From positions 682,001 through 746,000 of the forward strand of contig CP102272.1 in NCBI GenBank assembly GCA_025149125.1: a DNA stretch of 64,000 nt, in the 5' to 3' direction. Shown one piece after another: positions 37,467 to 46,450 of the stretch. This DNA is from [Clostridium] asparagiforme DSM 15981 (lineage in GTDB: Bacteria > Bacillota > Clostridia > Lachnospirales > Lachnospiraceae). The first letter of the stretch is position 1; each line of letters starts with the position of its first letter. The notes beneath the pieces are model-generated. The model saw only the letters and a list, made by a program, of their open reading frames with translations. It made no database searches and was not told the DNA's origin. A program made the position numbers and the translations under genes.

Positions 37467-38984
37467 ATGATATTGCAGGCTTTAACTACATATTTTACGT
37501 TGCAGAATGTGTGCTTGGCTCTCGGTGGAAATATCATCGGCCTGATATTCGGCGCAATTCCCGGACTGACAGGCAGTATGGCGTTGGCTTTGTTCCTCCC
37601 GGTTTCCTTTATTATGCCGGGGTATACGGGGCTGATTTTCCTGGGCAGCATGTACATTGGCGGAACCTCCGGCGGACTGTTCGGTTCGATCCTGACAGGC
37701 ATTCCGGGAACCACCGCGTCCATTGCGACCGTCTACGACGGTTATCCCATGACGCAGAAAGGCGAGGCGACAAAGGCGCTTGGCATCGCGATCCTTTCGT
37801 CCGCCATCGGTTCTGTCGGAGGTATACTGGTGGCGATGTTCTTCTGCCCTATTATTTCAAAGGTCGCCCTGCTTATGGGGCCCTGGGAGTATTTCAGCCT
37901 GTGTTTCTGCGCGATTGTGCTTGTTGTAACCATTTCCAAGGATGATATGTGGAACGGCCTGGTCGCAGCGTTTTTGGGAGTTATCCTCTCCTGCGTGGGA
38001 TTCTCACCCATCGACGGTGGAAAACGGTTTAACTTCGGCATTCACCTGCTGCTGGGCGGAATCAATACCACCTGCCTGATGCTGGGAATATTCGCGCTGA
38101 GCACGGTTGTCGTAAACTACGCAAAACACAAAAATGTCAATCCGCCGGTTGAACCGTGCAATTTTAAGGGGCTCGGCGTATCCTTGAAAGAGTTTATCGA
38201 GAAAAAAGTCCTGATTATACGGTCCTTCCTGGTGGGTGTCTGGATTGGTTTCCTGCCCGGCATGGGGCCAGGCCTCTCCAACCAGGTATCGTACGCCATG
38301 GCAAAGAGCGCTTCTAAGGAACCGGAGACTTTCGGTCACGGCAATCCTGAGGGCGTCTACGCTGCAGAGGTTTCGAACAACGCGTCGATCGGCGGCGCAA
38401 TTATTCCGATGATCACCCTGGGAATCCCGGGAGATACGCCTACAACGCTGATTTTGAGCGCGCTTATCGTGTTCGGCCTGGAGCCGGGGCCTCTGCTGAT
38501 GCGGACCTCCTCGGACTATGTGTACCTGTTTTTTATCACGCTTTTGTTGGGAGCCATCCTTTCCCTGACCTTTTCCTTCTGCGGACTGAGAGTATTCCCG
38601 AAGATTTTGTCGATTCCTTATCACTATCTGTATACCGGAATCGTACTCTTCTGCTTCACCGGAGCGTATTCTCTGTCCAATAATATTGATTCCCTGATGC
38701 TCTGTGTGTTCATCAGCCTGCTCGGTATTTTCTTCTCATTTTCAGGGCTGAACCGGGCGCCGTTCCTTCTCGGTTTTATTCTCGGCCCCATGCTGGAGAG
38801 CAATCTGAGAAAGGGGCTTACCTACACGGAATACGGTTTTGGCTATTTCTTTATGAGACCCGCCTCCTGCGTGTTCCTGGTTATCGCCATTCTGAGTCTG
38901 TTCTGGCCCTTTGTCAGGGAGCAGCTTGAGAGAAAAAAGGCAAAGCCGGCTGCAGCGGATATGGATGATATTGAACAGGAGTGA
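37467..38984 (+). CDS. tctA: tripartite tricarboxylate transporter large membrane subunit (TctA)
   Basis: A 505-residue polytopic membrane protein, the transport channel of the second TTT system. Motifs: GAIPGLTGSMALALFLPVSF, the glycine-rich SMYIGGTSGGLFGSILTGIPGT signature (about residues 63-84) and the second-half repeat LPGMGPGLSNQVSYAMAKSA with EVSNNASIGGAIIPMITLGIPGDTPT. It is followed by a strong terminator at 39019. Confidence 0.95.
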   Translation: MILQALTTYFTLQNVCLALGGNIIGLIFGAIPGLTGSMALALFLPVSFIMPGYTGLIFLGSMYIGGTSGGLFGSILTGIPGTTASIATVYDGYPMTQKGEATKALGIAILSSAIGSVGGILVAMFFCPIISKVALLMGPWEYFSLCFCAIVLVVTISKDDMWNGLVAAFLGVILSCVGFSPIDGGKRFNFGIHLLLGGINTTCLMLGIFALSTVVVNYAKHKNVNPPVEPCNFKGLGVSLKEFIEKKVLIIRSFLVGVWIGFLPGMGPGLSNQVSYAMAKSASKEPETFGHGNPEGVYAAEVSNNASIGGAIIPMITLGIPGDTPTTLILSALIVFGLEPGPLLMRTSSDYVYLFFITLLLGAILSLTFSFCGLRVFPKILSIPYHYLYTGIVLFCFTGAYSLSNNIDSLMLCVFISLLGIFFSFSGLNRAPFLLGFILGPMLESNLRKGLTYTEYGFGYFFMRPASCVFLVIAILSLFWPFVREQLERKKAKPAAADMDDIEQE

Positions 38985-39018
38985 CAGACCTGCCCTGCAA
39001 AATGAAATATATTTCATT

Positions 39019-39076
39019 ACAGACTCCATGAGAGACCGGACCTGCGGGTATTCGGAAGCTCATGGAGTCTGTTTGT
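39019..39076 (+). terminator. intrinsic terminator of the rpiR-tctCBA operon
   Basis: A 14-bp perfect stem (39019-39032 with 39059-39072) around a 26-base loop that itself can pair partly, followed by TTTGT. Confidence 0.8.
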
Positions 39077-39142
39077 CTGCCTGAAAAGAGCTTGCGCAGC
39101 CGGTCCGGCGGGTGTAAAATAATAAAAATTTTTCATTTTCCC

Positions 39143-39170
39143 TGTAACGAAACGCCGATTCGGGATACTA
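39143..39170 (+). promoter_or_regulatory. candidate ECF-type autoregulated promoter
   Basis: TGTAACG (39143-39149) followed at ECF-like spacing by GATACTA (39164-39170), 27 bases before the sigma gene, with an AT-rich tract upstream. An AAC core in the -35 box is typical of ECF sigma targets. The assignment is by pattern only. Confidence 0.5.
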
Positions 39171-39196
39171 ATGAACAGAAGGGAGGAAAAGCGCAT

Positions 39197-39676
39197 ATGG
39201 ATTCCATGGAACAGATCTATTTGGAGCACGCGAAGACCGTATATGGCTTTCTCTTGACCCGAACCGGAAACCCGGACCTTGCGGAGGAACTGACTCAGGA
39301 AACATTTTACCAGGCGGTAAAGCATGTGGACCGGTATGAGGGAAAAAGCAGCGTTTCGACATGGCTCTGCGGCATTGCAAAGAATCTGTGGTACGGGTAT
39401 CTCAAAAAACAGAAGAACCAGGCCAGCCTATCCGAGGCGGAGGAGATACCGGTGGACTCTGCGGAGACGGAGCTCTTTCGCGGCTGGGAGAACCTTCAGG
39501 TCCTGCGGATGATCCACAGGCTGGAGGACCCCATGCGGGAAGTGATCTATCTGCGCCTGATCGGCAATCTTTCCTTTGCGCAGATTGGGGAGATTATGGA
39601 GAGAAATGAGAACTGGGCGAGAGTGACCTATTATCGCGGCAAGGAGAAAGTGATGAAGGAGGCGGAGAAATTATGA
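39197..39676 (+). CDS. ECF-family RNA polymerase sigma factor
   Basis: A 159-residue group IV sigma factor. Region 2 (residues 5-70; YLEHAKTVYGFLLTRTGNPDLAEELTQETFYQAV) and region 4 (about 105-155; REVIYLRLIGNLSFAQIGEIMERNENWARVTYYRGKEKV) are both complete. AAGGGAGGAAAAG precedes the ATG at 39197; the in-frame ATG at 39062 lies in the previous terminator and is rejected. The stop overlaps the anti-sigma start (ATGA), the usual coupling for such pairs. Confidence 0.93.
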   Translation: MDSMEQIYLEHAKTVYGFLLTRTGNPDLAEELTQETFYQAVKHVDRYEGKSSVSTWLCGIAKNLWYGYLKKQKNQASLSEAEEIPVDSAETELFRGWENLQVLRMIHRLEDPMREVIYLRLIGNLSFAQIGEIMERNENWARVTYYRGKEKVMKEAEKL

Positions 39677-40674
39677 AACAGAACATTCCCTGTGAATTGA
39701 TCCGGGACCTGCTGCCTTTGTATGTGGACGGCCTTACGTCGGAGGTGTCGAACCGGGAGATAAAGGAACATCTGGAAACCTGCGGTTCGTGCCGGGACCG
39801 GTATGAGCGCATGAAGCGAGAGATGGAGGGCGAGGAAACCGCCGCGCGGACAGAAAAGACGCGGGAGATTGACTATCTGAAGAAGGTGAGAAGGCGCGGC
39901 CTGCAAAAAATATTCCTGACAGCGGCTGGGATACTGGCCGCGGTAGCTCTGGGAATTTTTGTGAAATTATTTGTAATCGGATTTCCGGTGGATTCTTACA
40001 TGATTACCTACACGGATGTGTATGAGGACACGGTGCACTTCGGCGGCGTGTTTTACGGTTCGGCGGAGTGCTACAGCCGCTACCGGCTGGTGGAGCAGGA
40101 GGACGGGACGCAGAAGCTGGTGATTTACGGCACTCTGCCGTCCCCCTGGAACCGGGACGGCGCGTTCAACCTGGAAGCAGAGCTGCCGGAGCCGGGCGGG
40201 GCCCTGGAGATTGGAGGCATCCGGATTTTGAGCGATGGGACCATGATCAGCAAGCTGGCCGGGGACCTCTACCGGGCGAAAAATCCATATATCGGGGACG
40301 CCTCGGCGGACGGCCGGCTGGCCGGGGCGCTGGGAATTGGGGCAGTGCTGGGAAGCTATAAGAATGAGCTTCAGACGTCGGCGGAGCCTTACGGATGGAC
40401 GCTTAATTTTGAGGACGGCGTGTCCAACTCCGCTGTGTTTGAGGCGCAGATGGAGCGTTATGCCTGCGTGCTGCTGGCGCTTACGGGCAATCTGGGGGAA
40501 GTGAGTTTCAGTTACACCGTTGAAACGGAGAGCGGGCCGGTGAAACGGGAGCGCACCGTCACGGAACAGGAGTGCGAAAAACGCCTGGGCGCGCCGGTTA
40601 AGTCCTTCGGAGAAAGCCCGGAGCGGGTGCAGGAGATGCTGGATATACTGGGCCTGGAGGGCCAGGGGATGTAG
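39673..40674 (+). CDS. membrane-anchored zinc-finger anti-sigma factor
   Basis: A 333-residue anti-sigma protein. The N-terminal zf-HC2 domain has the HLETCGSC motif (His-x3-Cys-x2-Cys, about residues 33-40) that binds and holds the sigma factor. One membrane helix spans about 80-102 (IFLTAAGILAAVALGIFVKLFVIG), and the remaining 230 residues form an extracytoplasmic sensor domain of unrecognised fold. It overlaps the sigma gene by four bases. Signals of this class are usually cell-envelope stress or antimicrobial peptides; the specific one is unknown. Confidence 0.85.
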   Translation: MKQNIPCELIRDLLPLYVDGLTSEVSNREIKEHLETCGSCRDRYERMKREMEGEETAARTEKTREIDYLKKVRRRGLQKIFLTAAGILAAVALGIFVKLFVIGFPVDSYMITYTDVYEDTVHFGGVFYGSAECYSRYRLVEQEDGTQKLVIYGTLPSPWNRDGAFNLEAELPEPGGALEIGGIRILSDGTMISKLAGDLYRAKNPYIGDASADGRLAGALGIGAVLGSYKNELQTSAEPYGWTLNFEDGVSNSAVFEAQMERYACVLLALTGNLGEVSFSYTVETESGPVKRERTVTEQECEKRLGAPVKSFGESPERVQEMLDILGLEGQGM

Positions 40675-40711
40675 AGAACGGCCGATAACACGGAGCGGCC
40701 AAATGATGAGG

Positions 40712-40749
40712 GAAAGCGGTCTGGGGCGGCGAGCCAGGGCCGCTTTCTT
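40712..40749 (+). terminator. hairpin after the sigma/anti-sigma pair
   Basis: Stem GAAAGCGG with CCGCTTTC plus inner TGG/CCA pairs. The following TTCTTGGGG is a poor T tract, so termination would be weak. Confidence 0.4.
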
Positions 40750-40896
40750 GGGGCTAAAGGGCGGGGGAGAAGGAGGGGAACGCTCTTTTGTCGCGATCTT
40801 TCGTTGTTTTTTGCCGCCTTGTATGTTAGAATTTTATGTAATATTAAGGTGACTTTTTAACATGGGAGAGCGGCGGACGCTTTACAGAGTGAGGAA

Positions 40897-41553
40897 ATGA
40901 ATATGCATGTATTATTAAAATCTTTGATTCCCATTGCAGAAACCATAGGGAAAACATTTGGAAACCGGTGTGAGGTGGTGCTGCACGACCTGACCATACC
41001 GGAGAAGTCGGTTGTGTACACGGTTAACGGGGACGTTACGGGCAGACGGGAGGGACAGGCATTTGACCGCCTGGTCCGTTCGGTGCTGCTGAACAAGAAT
41101 TTTACACGGGATTACGCGGTCAATTATACCTTTGAGACGGAGGACGGCAGAAAGATCAAGTCCTCCTCCTCGCTGGTGCGGGACGAGGCGGGGGAAGTGG
41201 TGGGCGTATTTTGTATCAACTACGACATTACGTTTATGAAATCCCTGCACGATGAGCTGGAGCTGTTTCTTCCGATGCAGGAGGACAGCTCGGTGATTAG
41301 TCCGGAGATGGCGGCCGACCAGGATGTGACCACCGTCGTGGACACCCTGATCGACAATATTGTCAGCGGCAGGAAAAAGCAGGGCCTGACCAAACAGGAC
41401 AATCTGGAAATGATCCGGTTTATGGACGACAAGGGCATTTTCCTGGTCAAGGGAGCGATCGACAAGGTGGCCGCCTGCATGGGGCTGTCGAAAGTGACTA
41501 TTTACGGGTATCTGGACACGGTCAGAGGTAAAAATGGAAAATCCCAATCCTAA
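40897..41553 (+). CDS. YheO-like PAS/helix-turn-helix transcriptional regulator
   Basis: A 218-residue regulator of the YheO/DauR family: an N-terminal YheO-like PAS domain (about residues 8-118; LIPIAETIGKTFGNRCEVVLHDL, GVFCINYDIT) and a C-terminal HTH_22 DNA-binding domain (about 155-212; NLEMIRFMDDKGIFLVKGAIDKVAACMGLSKVTIYGYL). E. coli DauR represses D-arginine catabolism; ligands of other members are mostly unknown. It stands alone, 222 bases after the anti-sigma gene and upstream of the rhamnose genes, which have their own promoter. Confidence 0.87.
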   Translation: MNMHVLLKSLIPIAETIGKTFGNRCEVVLHDLTIPEKSVVYTVNGDVTGRREGQAFDRLVRSVLLNKNFTRDYAVNYTFETEDGRKIKSSSSLVRDEAGEVVGVFCINYDITFMKSLHDELELFLPMQEDSSVISPEMAADQDVTTVVDTLIDNIVSGRKKQGLTKQDNLEMIRFMDDKGIFLVKGAIDKVAACMGLSKVTIYGYLDTVRGKNGKSQS

Positions 41554-41597
41554 ATCTTAATTCTTCTTGAATTCCATCGAAAAAATCCGGACAAAGT

Positions 41598-41626
41598 TTG
41601 AAAATCCGGGGATAGTATGTTATATT
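41598..41626 (+). promoter_or_regulatory. sigma-A promoter of rmlA
   Basis: TTGAAA (41598-41603), 17 bases, TATATT (41621-41626), 39 bases before the rmlA start. Confidence 0.7.
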
Positions 41627-41665
41627 GAACGAAGAAAATTTATGTGCCTTTACAAGGAGGAAAAA

Positions 41666-42562
41666 ATGAAGGGGATCATATTAGCCGGCGGCAGCGGTAC
41701 GAGACTGTATCCGCTGACCAAGGTGACATCGAAGCAGCTGCTTCCGATTTATGATAAGCCAATGATTTATTATCCGTTGTCCGTTCTGATGAACGCGGGC
41801 ATCCGGGACATTCTGATTATCTCCACCCCCGACGACACGCCGCGATTTGAGGCGCTGCTGGGCGATGGAAACCAGTTCGGCATCCGTTTGAGCTATGCCG
41901 TGCAGCCCAGCCCCGACGGTCTGGCCCAGGCGTTTATCATCGGCGAGGAGTTCATCGGGAAAGACAGCGTGGCTATGGTGCTGGGAGACAATATTTTCCA
42001 CGGCCAGGGGCTGGTGAAACGCCTGAAGGCCGCGGCGGCCAAGGAGAAGGGCGCTACGGTGTTCGGCTACTATGTGGATGACCCCGAGCGCTTCGGCATC
42101 GTGGAGTTCGACAAGAGCGGAAAGGCTGTCTCGATAGAGGAGAAGCCGCAGAACCCCAAGTCCAACTACTGCGTGACCGGCTTGTATTTTTACGACAACC
42201 GTGTGGTGGAGTACGCCAAGAACTTAAAGCCGTCGGCCCGCGGGGAGCTGGAGATCACGGATTTGAACCGCATTTACCTGGAGAATGGGGAGCTGGAGGT
42301 AACGCTCCTGGGCCAGGGCTTTACCTGGCTGGATACGGGAACCCATGAGTCCCTGGTGGAAGCCACCAATTTCGTGAAGACGGTGGAGACACACGAGCAT
42401 CGCAAGATCGCCTGCCTGGAGGAGATTGGATACCTGCACGGATGGATTACCAGGGAGCAGGTGCTGGAGGCCTACGAGGTGCTGAAAAAGAATCAGTACG
42501 GCAAGTATTTGAAGGACGTTCTGGATGGTAAATACGTGGACAAGCTGCATATGACGGAGTGA
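41666..42562 (+). CDS. rmlA: glucose-1-phosphate thymidylyltransferase
   Basis: Makes dTDP-glucose from dTTP and glucose 1-phosphate, the first step to dTDP-rhamnose. 298 residues, standard length. Motifs: [18 protein letters not shown] (nucleotide-binding loop), [26 protein letters not shown] and [20 protein letters not shown], and the [10 protein letters not shown] active-site segment. AAGGAGGAAAAA precedes the ATG at 41666; the open frame upstream includes the promoter and is not coding. First gene of an rmlA-rmlB-rmlD group that lacks rmlC. Confidence 0.96.
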   Translation: MKGIILAGGSGTRLYPLTKVTSKQLLPIYDKPMIYYPLSVLMNAGIRDILIISTPDDTPRFEALLGDGNQFGIRLSYAVQPSPDGLAQAFIIGEEFIGKDSVAMVLGDNIFHGQGLVKRLKAAAAKEKGATVFGYYVDDPERFGIVEFDKSGKAVSIEEKPQNPKSNYCVTGLYFYDNRVVEYAKNLKPSARGELEITDLNRIYLENGELEVTLLGQGFTWLDTGTHESLVEATNFVKTVETHEHRKIACLEEIGYLHGWITREQVLEAYEVLKKNQYGKYLKDVLDGKYVDKLHMTE

Positions 42563-42602
42563 TTTCCGGGCAGCGGGGCAATGAAAAGACGGAGGTAATA
42601 AC

Positions 42603-43625
42603 ATGAAGGTTATCGTAACCGGCGGAGCCGGTTTTATCGGAAGCAATTTTGTACAGCATATGGTGAACAAGTATCCGGATTATGAGATTATCAACCTGGA
42701 TCTTCTGACCTATGCGGGAAACCTGGAGAACTTAAAGCCGGTTGAGGATAAGCCCAATTATAAGTTTGTGAAAGGCGATATCGCGGACCGGGAGTTCATT
42801 TTCAAGCTGTTTGAGGACGAGAAGCCGGATGTGGTGGTGAATTTTGCGGCCGAGAGTCACGTGGACCGTTCCATCACTGATCCGGAGGCGTTTGTGCGCA
42901 CCAACGTGATGGGAACCACCACGCTTTTGGACGCCTGCCGCACCTACGGAATCAAGCGTTACCATCAGGTGTCCACGGACGAGGTCTACGGGGACCTGCC
43001 CCTGGACCGCCCGGAGCTCTTCTTTACGGAGGAGACGCCCCTTCACACCTCCAGCCCTTATTCTTCCTCCAAGGCCAGCGCCGACTTATTTGTGCTGGCG
43101 TACCACAGGACCTACGGGCTGCCGGTGACCGTGTCCCGCTGCTCCAACAACTACGGCCCTTATCATTTTCCGGAGAAGCTGATCCCCCTGATCATCAGCC
43201 GGGCTCTGGCCGATGAGGAGCTGCCGGTTTACGGCACCGGGGAGAATGTCCGCGACTGGCTGCATGTGGCCGACCACTGCGAGGCCATCGACCTGGTGAT
43301 CCACAAGGGCCGCGAGGGAGAGGTGTACAACATCGGCGGACACAACGAGCGCACCAATCTGGAGGTCGTCAAGACCATACTGAAGGCCCTGGACAAGCCG
43401 GAGAGCCTGATCCGCTTTGTGACCGACCGCCCGGGACACGATATGCGCTACGCCATTGATCCGACTAAGATTGAGACGGAGCTGGGTTGGGAGCCGAAGT
43501 ATAATTTCGACAGCGGGATTCAGCAGACCATTCAGTGGTATCTGGACAATCAGGAGTGGTGGAAGAATATTCTGAGCGGGGAATACAGCGGGTATTTTGA
43601 TAAGATGTATGGGAATCGGTTGTAG
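42603..43625 (+). CDS. rmlB: dTDP-glucose 4,6-dehydratase
   Basis: Short-chain dehydrogenase/reductase-fold enzyme converting dTDP-glucose to dTDP-4-dehydro-6-deoxyglucose. 340 residues. NAD-binding GGAGFIGSNF (residues 7-16), the STDEVYGDL catalytic segment, the YSSSKASADLF Tyr-x3-Lys motif, and NNYGPYHFPEKLIPL are all present. It begins 40 bases after rmlA behind GGAGGTAATAAC. A 55-bp tandem repeat separates it from rmlD. Confidence 0.96.
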   Translation: MKVIVTGGAGFIGSNFVQHMVNKYPDYEIINLDLLTYAGNLENLKPVEDKPNYKFVKGDIADREFIFKLFEDEKPDVVVNFAAESHVDRSITDPEAFVRTNVMGTTTLLDACRTYGIKRYHQVSTDEVYGDLPLDRPELFFTEETPLHTSSPYSSSKASADLFVLAYHRTYGLPVTVSRCSNNYGPYHFPEKLIPLIISRALADEELPVYGTGENVRDWLHVADHCEAIDLVIHKGREGEVYNIGGHNERTNLEVVKTILKALDKPESLIRFVTDRPGHDMRYAIDPTKIETELGWEPKYNFDSGIQQTIQWYLDNQEWWKNILSGEYSGYFDKMYGNRL

Positions 43626-43648
43626 GGGAAGGTGGCGTCGCGTGGGGG

Positions 43649-43792
43649 CCACCGGGCTTTGGCCCGGTACCCCTTAGGATAAAACCAAGCCGTCCTAAGG
43701 AATCCACCGGGCTTTTGGCCCGGTACCCCTTAGGACAAACCAAGCCGTCCTAAGGAATCCACCGGGCTTTGGCCCGGTACCCCTTAGGACAA
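43649..43792. repeat. 55-bp tandem repeat with paired hairpins, about 2.6 copies
   Basis: Copies at 43649-43703, 43704-43758 and a partial one at 43759-43792. Each unit has two perfect inverted repeats: ACCGGGC with GCCCGGT around a 4-5 base loop, and CCTTAGGAC with GTCCTAAGG around about 10 bases. Copies 1 and 2 differ by two small compensating indels, so both remain 55 bp. There is no T run and no open frame running through them. They fill the gap between rmlB and rmlD. Confidence 0.9.
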
Positions 43793-43891
43793 GGCCTGAG
43801 GGTGGAGGAATCTGCGCTCAGGCTTTGTGATTTCCAGGACAGGGCCGCAGTGGGCGGCGTGTAGAGCAATCGAACAGGAGGTATGGTATTT

Positions 43892-44749
43892 ATGAAAGTT
43901 TTAGTGACTGGCGCGAAGGGACAGCTGGGGCAGGATCTGATGAACGAGCTTGCGAAGCGGGGAATCGAGGCCGTGGGAGTGGACGTGCAGGAGATGGATA
44001 TCACGGACGCGGCTGCGGTTGACCGTGTAATGAAACAGGTTTCTCCAGACGCAGTGATCCACTGCGCTGCATATACTGCAGTAGACGCAGCGGAAGATAA
44101 CCTGGAGCTGTGCCGTAAGATCAACGCGGAGGGTACCCGCAATATCGCCAGAGTCTGCAAAGAACTGGACAGCAAGCTGATGTACATCAGCACGGACTAC
44201 GTGTTCAACGGCCAGGGCGAGCGTCCCTGGGAGCCGGACGACCACCGGGAACCCTTAAATGTCTATGGGTTGACCAAGTACGAAGGCGAGATCGCGGTGG
44301 AGCAGGCGGTGAAGAAGTATTTTACCGTGCGCATCGCCTGGGTGTTCGGCTTAAACGGCAAGAACTTCATCAAAACCATGCTCCGGCTGGGCCGGGAGAG
44401 AGGGGCGGTCAGCGTGGTCGACGACCAGATCGGTTCTCCCACCTACACTTATGACCTGGCCAGGCTGCTGGTGGATATGATCCAGACCGAGTGCTACGGC
44501 CGCTACCACGCCACCAACGAGGGAATCTGCAGCTGGTACGAGTTCGCCTGTGAGATTTTCAAACAGGCCGGAATGGACCAGGTGAAAGTGACCCCGGTGG
44601 ATTCCGCCTCCTATCCGGCCAAGGCCAAGCGGCCAAGCAACAGCCGGATGAGTAAGGAAAAGCTGACAGAGAACGGATTTGAGCGGCTTCCGGACTGGCA
44701 GGACGCTTTGAGCCGTTATCTGAAGGAGCTGGAAAAACAGGAAGCATAA
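43892..44749 (+). CDS. rmlD: dTDP-4-dehydrorhamnose reductase
   Basis: Last enzyme of dTDP-L-rhamnose synthesis, reducing dTDP-4-dehydrorhamnose with NAD(P)H. 285 residues. Motifs: VTGAKGQLGQDL (cofactor loop), HCAAYTAVDAAEDN, STDYVFNGQG, YGLTKYEGE (Tyr-x3-Lys) and RIAWVFG. The ATG at 43892 is chosen since GGAGGTATGGTATTT gives it usable spacing, whereas an ATG at 43883 would be only 2 bases from the ribosome-binding site. glmM follows 45 bases later. Confidence 0.95.
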   Translation: MKVLVTGAKGQLGQDLMNELAKRGIEAVGVDVQEMDITDAAAVDRVMKQVSPDAVIHCAAYTAVDAAEDNLELCRKINAEGTRNIARVCKELDSKLMYISTDYVFNGQGERPWEPDDHREPLNVYGLTKYEGEIAVEQAVKKYFTVRIAWVFGLNGKNFIKTMLRLGRERGAVSVVDDQIGSPTYTYDLARLLVDMIQTECYGRYHATNEGICSWYEFACEIFKQAGMDQVKVTPVDSASYPAKAKRPSNSRMSKEKLTENGFERLPDWQDALSRYLKELEKQEA

Positions 44750-44794
44750 CGCTGTGGAGACGACAATAAAAGGGACAGGAAGGAAAGAGAGAAT

Positions 44795-46147
44795 ATGGGA
44801 AAATATTTTGGCACCGATGGATTTCGTGGAGAGGCAAATGTGAACCTGACGGTGGAACACGCCTACAAGGTGGGCCGCTTTCTGGGATGGTACTACGGAC
44901 AGAAGAAGCCGGAGGAGCGCTGTCAGATTGTGATCGGCAAGGACACCCGGCGCAGCAGCTACATGTTTGAGTATTCTCTGGTGGCGGGGCTTACCGCTTC
45001 GGGCGCGGACGTCTTTCTGCTGCACGTGACCACAACCCCCAGCGTTTCCTACGTGGTGCGCACCGAGGGCTTTAACTGCGGCATCATGATCTCCGCCAGC
45101 CATAATCCATACTACGACAACGGTATCAAGGTGATCAATGAGCGCGGTGAGAAGCTGGAAGAGAGCGTGATAGAGGAGATCGAGAAGTACCTGGATGGCG
45201 AAACGCCGGAAATCCCTCTGGCCCAGAAGGACCGCATCGGCCGCACCGTGGACTTCGCGGCGGGCCGGAACCGCTACATCGGCTACCTGATCTCCATCGC
45301 CACCCGCTCCTTTAAGAATAAAAAGGTGGCCCTGGACTGCGCCAACGGCAGCGCCTCCGCCATTGCCAAGAACGTGTTTGACGCTCTGGGCGCGGAGACT
45401 CATGTGATGAACAACAGCCCCAACGGCCTGAATATCAACACGGACTGCGGCTCCACACATATTGAACACCTTCAGGAATTCGTGCTCCGGGAGGGCTGCG
45501 ACGTGGGCTTCGCCTATGACGGAGACGCGGACCGCTGCATCGCGGTGGATGAGAAGGGAAACGTGGTGGACGGTGACAGCATCCTCTACATCTGCGGCAA
45601 GTACATGAAGGAGCAGGGAACTCTGTATAAGAACACGGTAGTGACCACCATTATGTCCAACTTCGGTCTCTACAAATCCTTTGACCGGGAGGGGATTTCT
45701 TACGAGCAAACGGCCGTGGGCGACAAGTATGTGTACGAGAACATGGCGAACACCGGAAACTGCCTGGGCGGCGAGCAGTCGGGCCACATCATTTTCAGCA
45801 AGCACGCTACCACCGGGGACGGCATCCTGACCTCTCTCAAGGTGATGGAGGTGATGCTGGAGAAGAAGGAATCCCTGGCAAAGCTGGCCTCCGAGGTGGA
45901 GATTTATCCTCAGGTCCTGAAAAATGTCCGGGTAAAGGACAAAAAGGCGGCCCAGGACGATGCTGCCGTTCAGGCCGAGGTGGCGAAGGTATCGGAGAAA
46001 CTGGGCAGCGAGGGCAGGATTCTGCTGCGTCAGTCCGGCACCGAGCCGGTGGTCCGGGTGATGGTGGAAGCGCCGGATCTGAATACCTGCGGGAACTATG
46101 TGGACCAGGTCATCGAGGTGATGAAGGCCCGGGGCCACTGCCTGTAA
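44795..46147 (+). CDS. glmM: phosphoglucosamine mutase
   Basis: Interconverts glucosamine 6-phosphate and glucosamine 1-phosphate for UDP-GlcNAc and peptidoglycan synthesis. 450 residues. The phosphoserine is S102 in ISASHNPYYDNG, the canonical position; the Mg loop is DGDADRC, sugar binding GEQSGH, and phosphate binding RQSGTEPVVRVMVE. AAGGAAAGAGAGAAT precedes the ATG. It follows rmlD closely and is probably in the same operon, linking rhamnose and amino-sugar precursor supply. Confidence 0.96.
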   Translation: MGKYFGTDGFRGEANVNLTVEHAYKVGRFLGWYYGQKKPEERCQIVIGKDTRRSSYMFEYSLVAGLTASGADVFLLHVTTTPSVSYVVRTEGFNCGIMISASHNPYYDNGIKVINERGEKLEESVIEEIEKYLDGETPEIPLAQKDRIGRTVDFAAGRNRYIGYLISIATRSFKNKKVALDCANGSASAIAKNVFDALGAETHVMNNSPNGLNINTDCGSTHIEHLQEFVLREGCDVGFAYDGDADRCIAVDEKGNVVDGDSILYICGKYMKEQGTLYKNTVVTTIMSNFGLYKSFDREGISYEQTAVGDKYVYENMANTGNCLGGEQSGHIIFSKHATTGDGILTSLKVMEVMLEKKESLAKLASEVEIYPQVLKNVRVKDKKAAQDDAAVQAEVAKVSEKLGSEGRILLRQSGTEPVVRVMVEAPDLNTCGNYVDQVIEVMKARGHCL

Positions 46148-46281
46148 TGGGATGGTCTGGGCTGCCAGAGCGTTCCGGTCAGACCTGGAAACGGTGTAAA
46201 ACGGCGCTTTTTCGCGCTCCGGCATAAGATGTGGGAATATTTACTATAACCATTGGGAATGTTGAAATGAAAATCGTTTAC

Positions 46282-46310
46282 TTGCCAGTTATGGACTGCT
46301 GTGGTATAAT
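46282..46310 (+). promoter_or_regulatory. sigma-A promoter of the leuA leader
   Basis: TTGCCA (46282-46287), 17 bases, perfect TATAAT (46305-46310). Predicted start near 46317, with leuA beginning about 293 bases later. Confidence 0.8.
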
Positions 46311-46342
46311 AAGTTAACGTTGCAGCAAAGAGGTCCAATGGA

Positions 46343-46376
46343 ATCCCGGAGATTTTGCGCTCCGGGATTTTTTTAT
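46343..46376 (+). terminator. intrinsic terminator inside the leuA leader
   Basis: A 9-bp perfect stem ATCCCGGAG (46343-46351) with CTCCGGGAT (46360-46368), an 8-base loop, then TTTTTTTATT. It lies only about 26 bases after the predicted start, so transcripts ending here would be about 60 nt. It may be an attenuator for leuA or the end of a short RNA from the same promoter. Confidence 0.78.
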
Positions 46377-46450
46377 TGAATGCAATGGGCCGCTGGCGCA
46401 GCCTGCGGGTGATTGAGAACCCTTTGAGCGGCGATTTTTAAGAAAAAGGA

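Noticed and set aside
39062..39196. Longer N-terminus for the ECF sigma factor
   Set aside because: The ATG at 39062 is inside the terminator stem of the previous operon and the extension has no sigma-factor character.
43649..43792. CRISPR array
   Set aside because: The units are contiguous 55-bp tandem copies with no unique spacers and no cas genes nearby.
44351..46225. A 624-codon open frame on the - strand opposite glmM
   Set aside because: Shadow of glmM and rmlD; no ribosome-binding site or recognisable domain.
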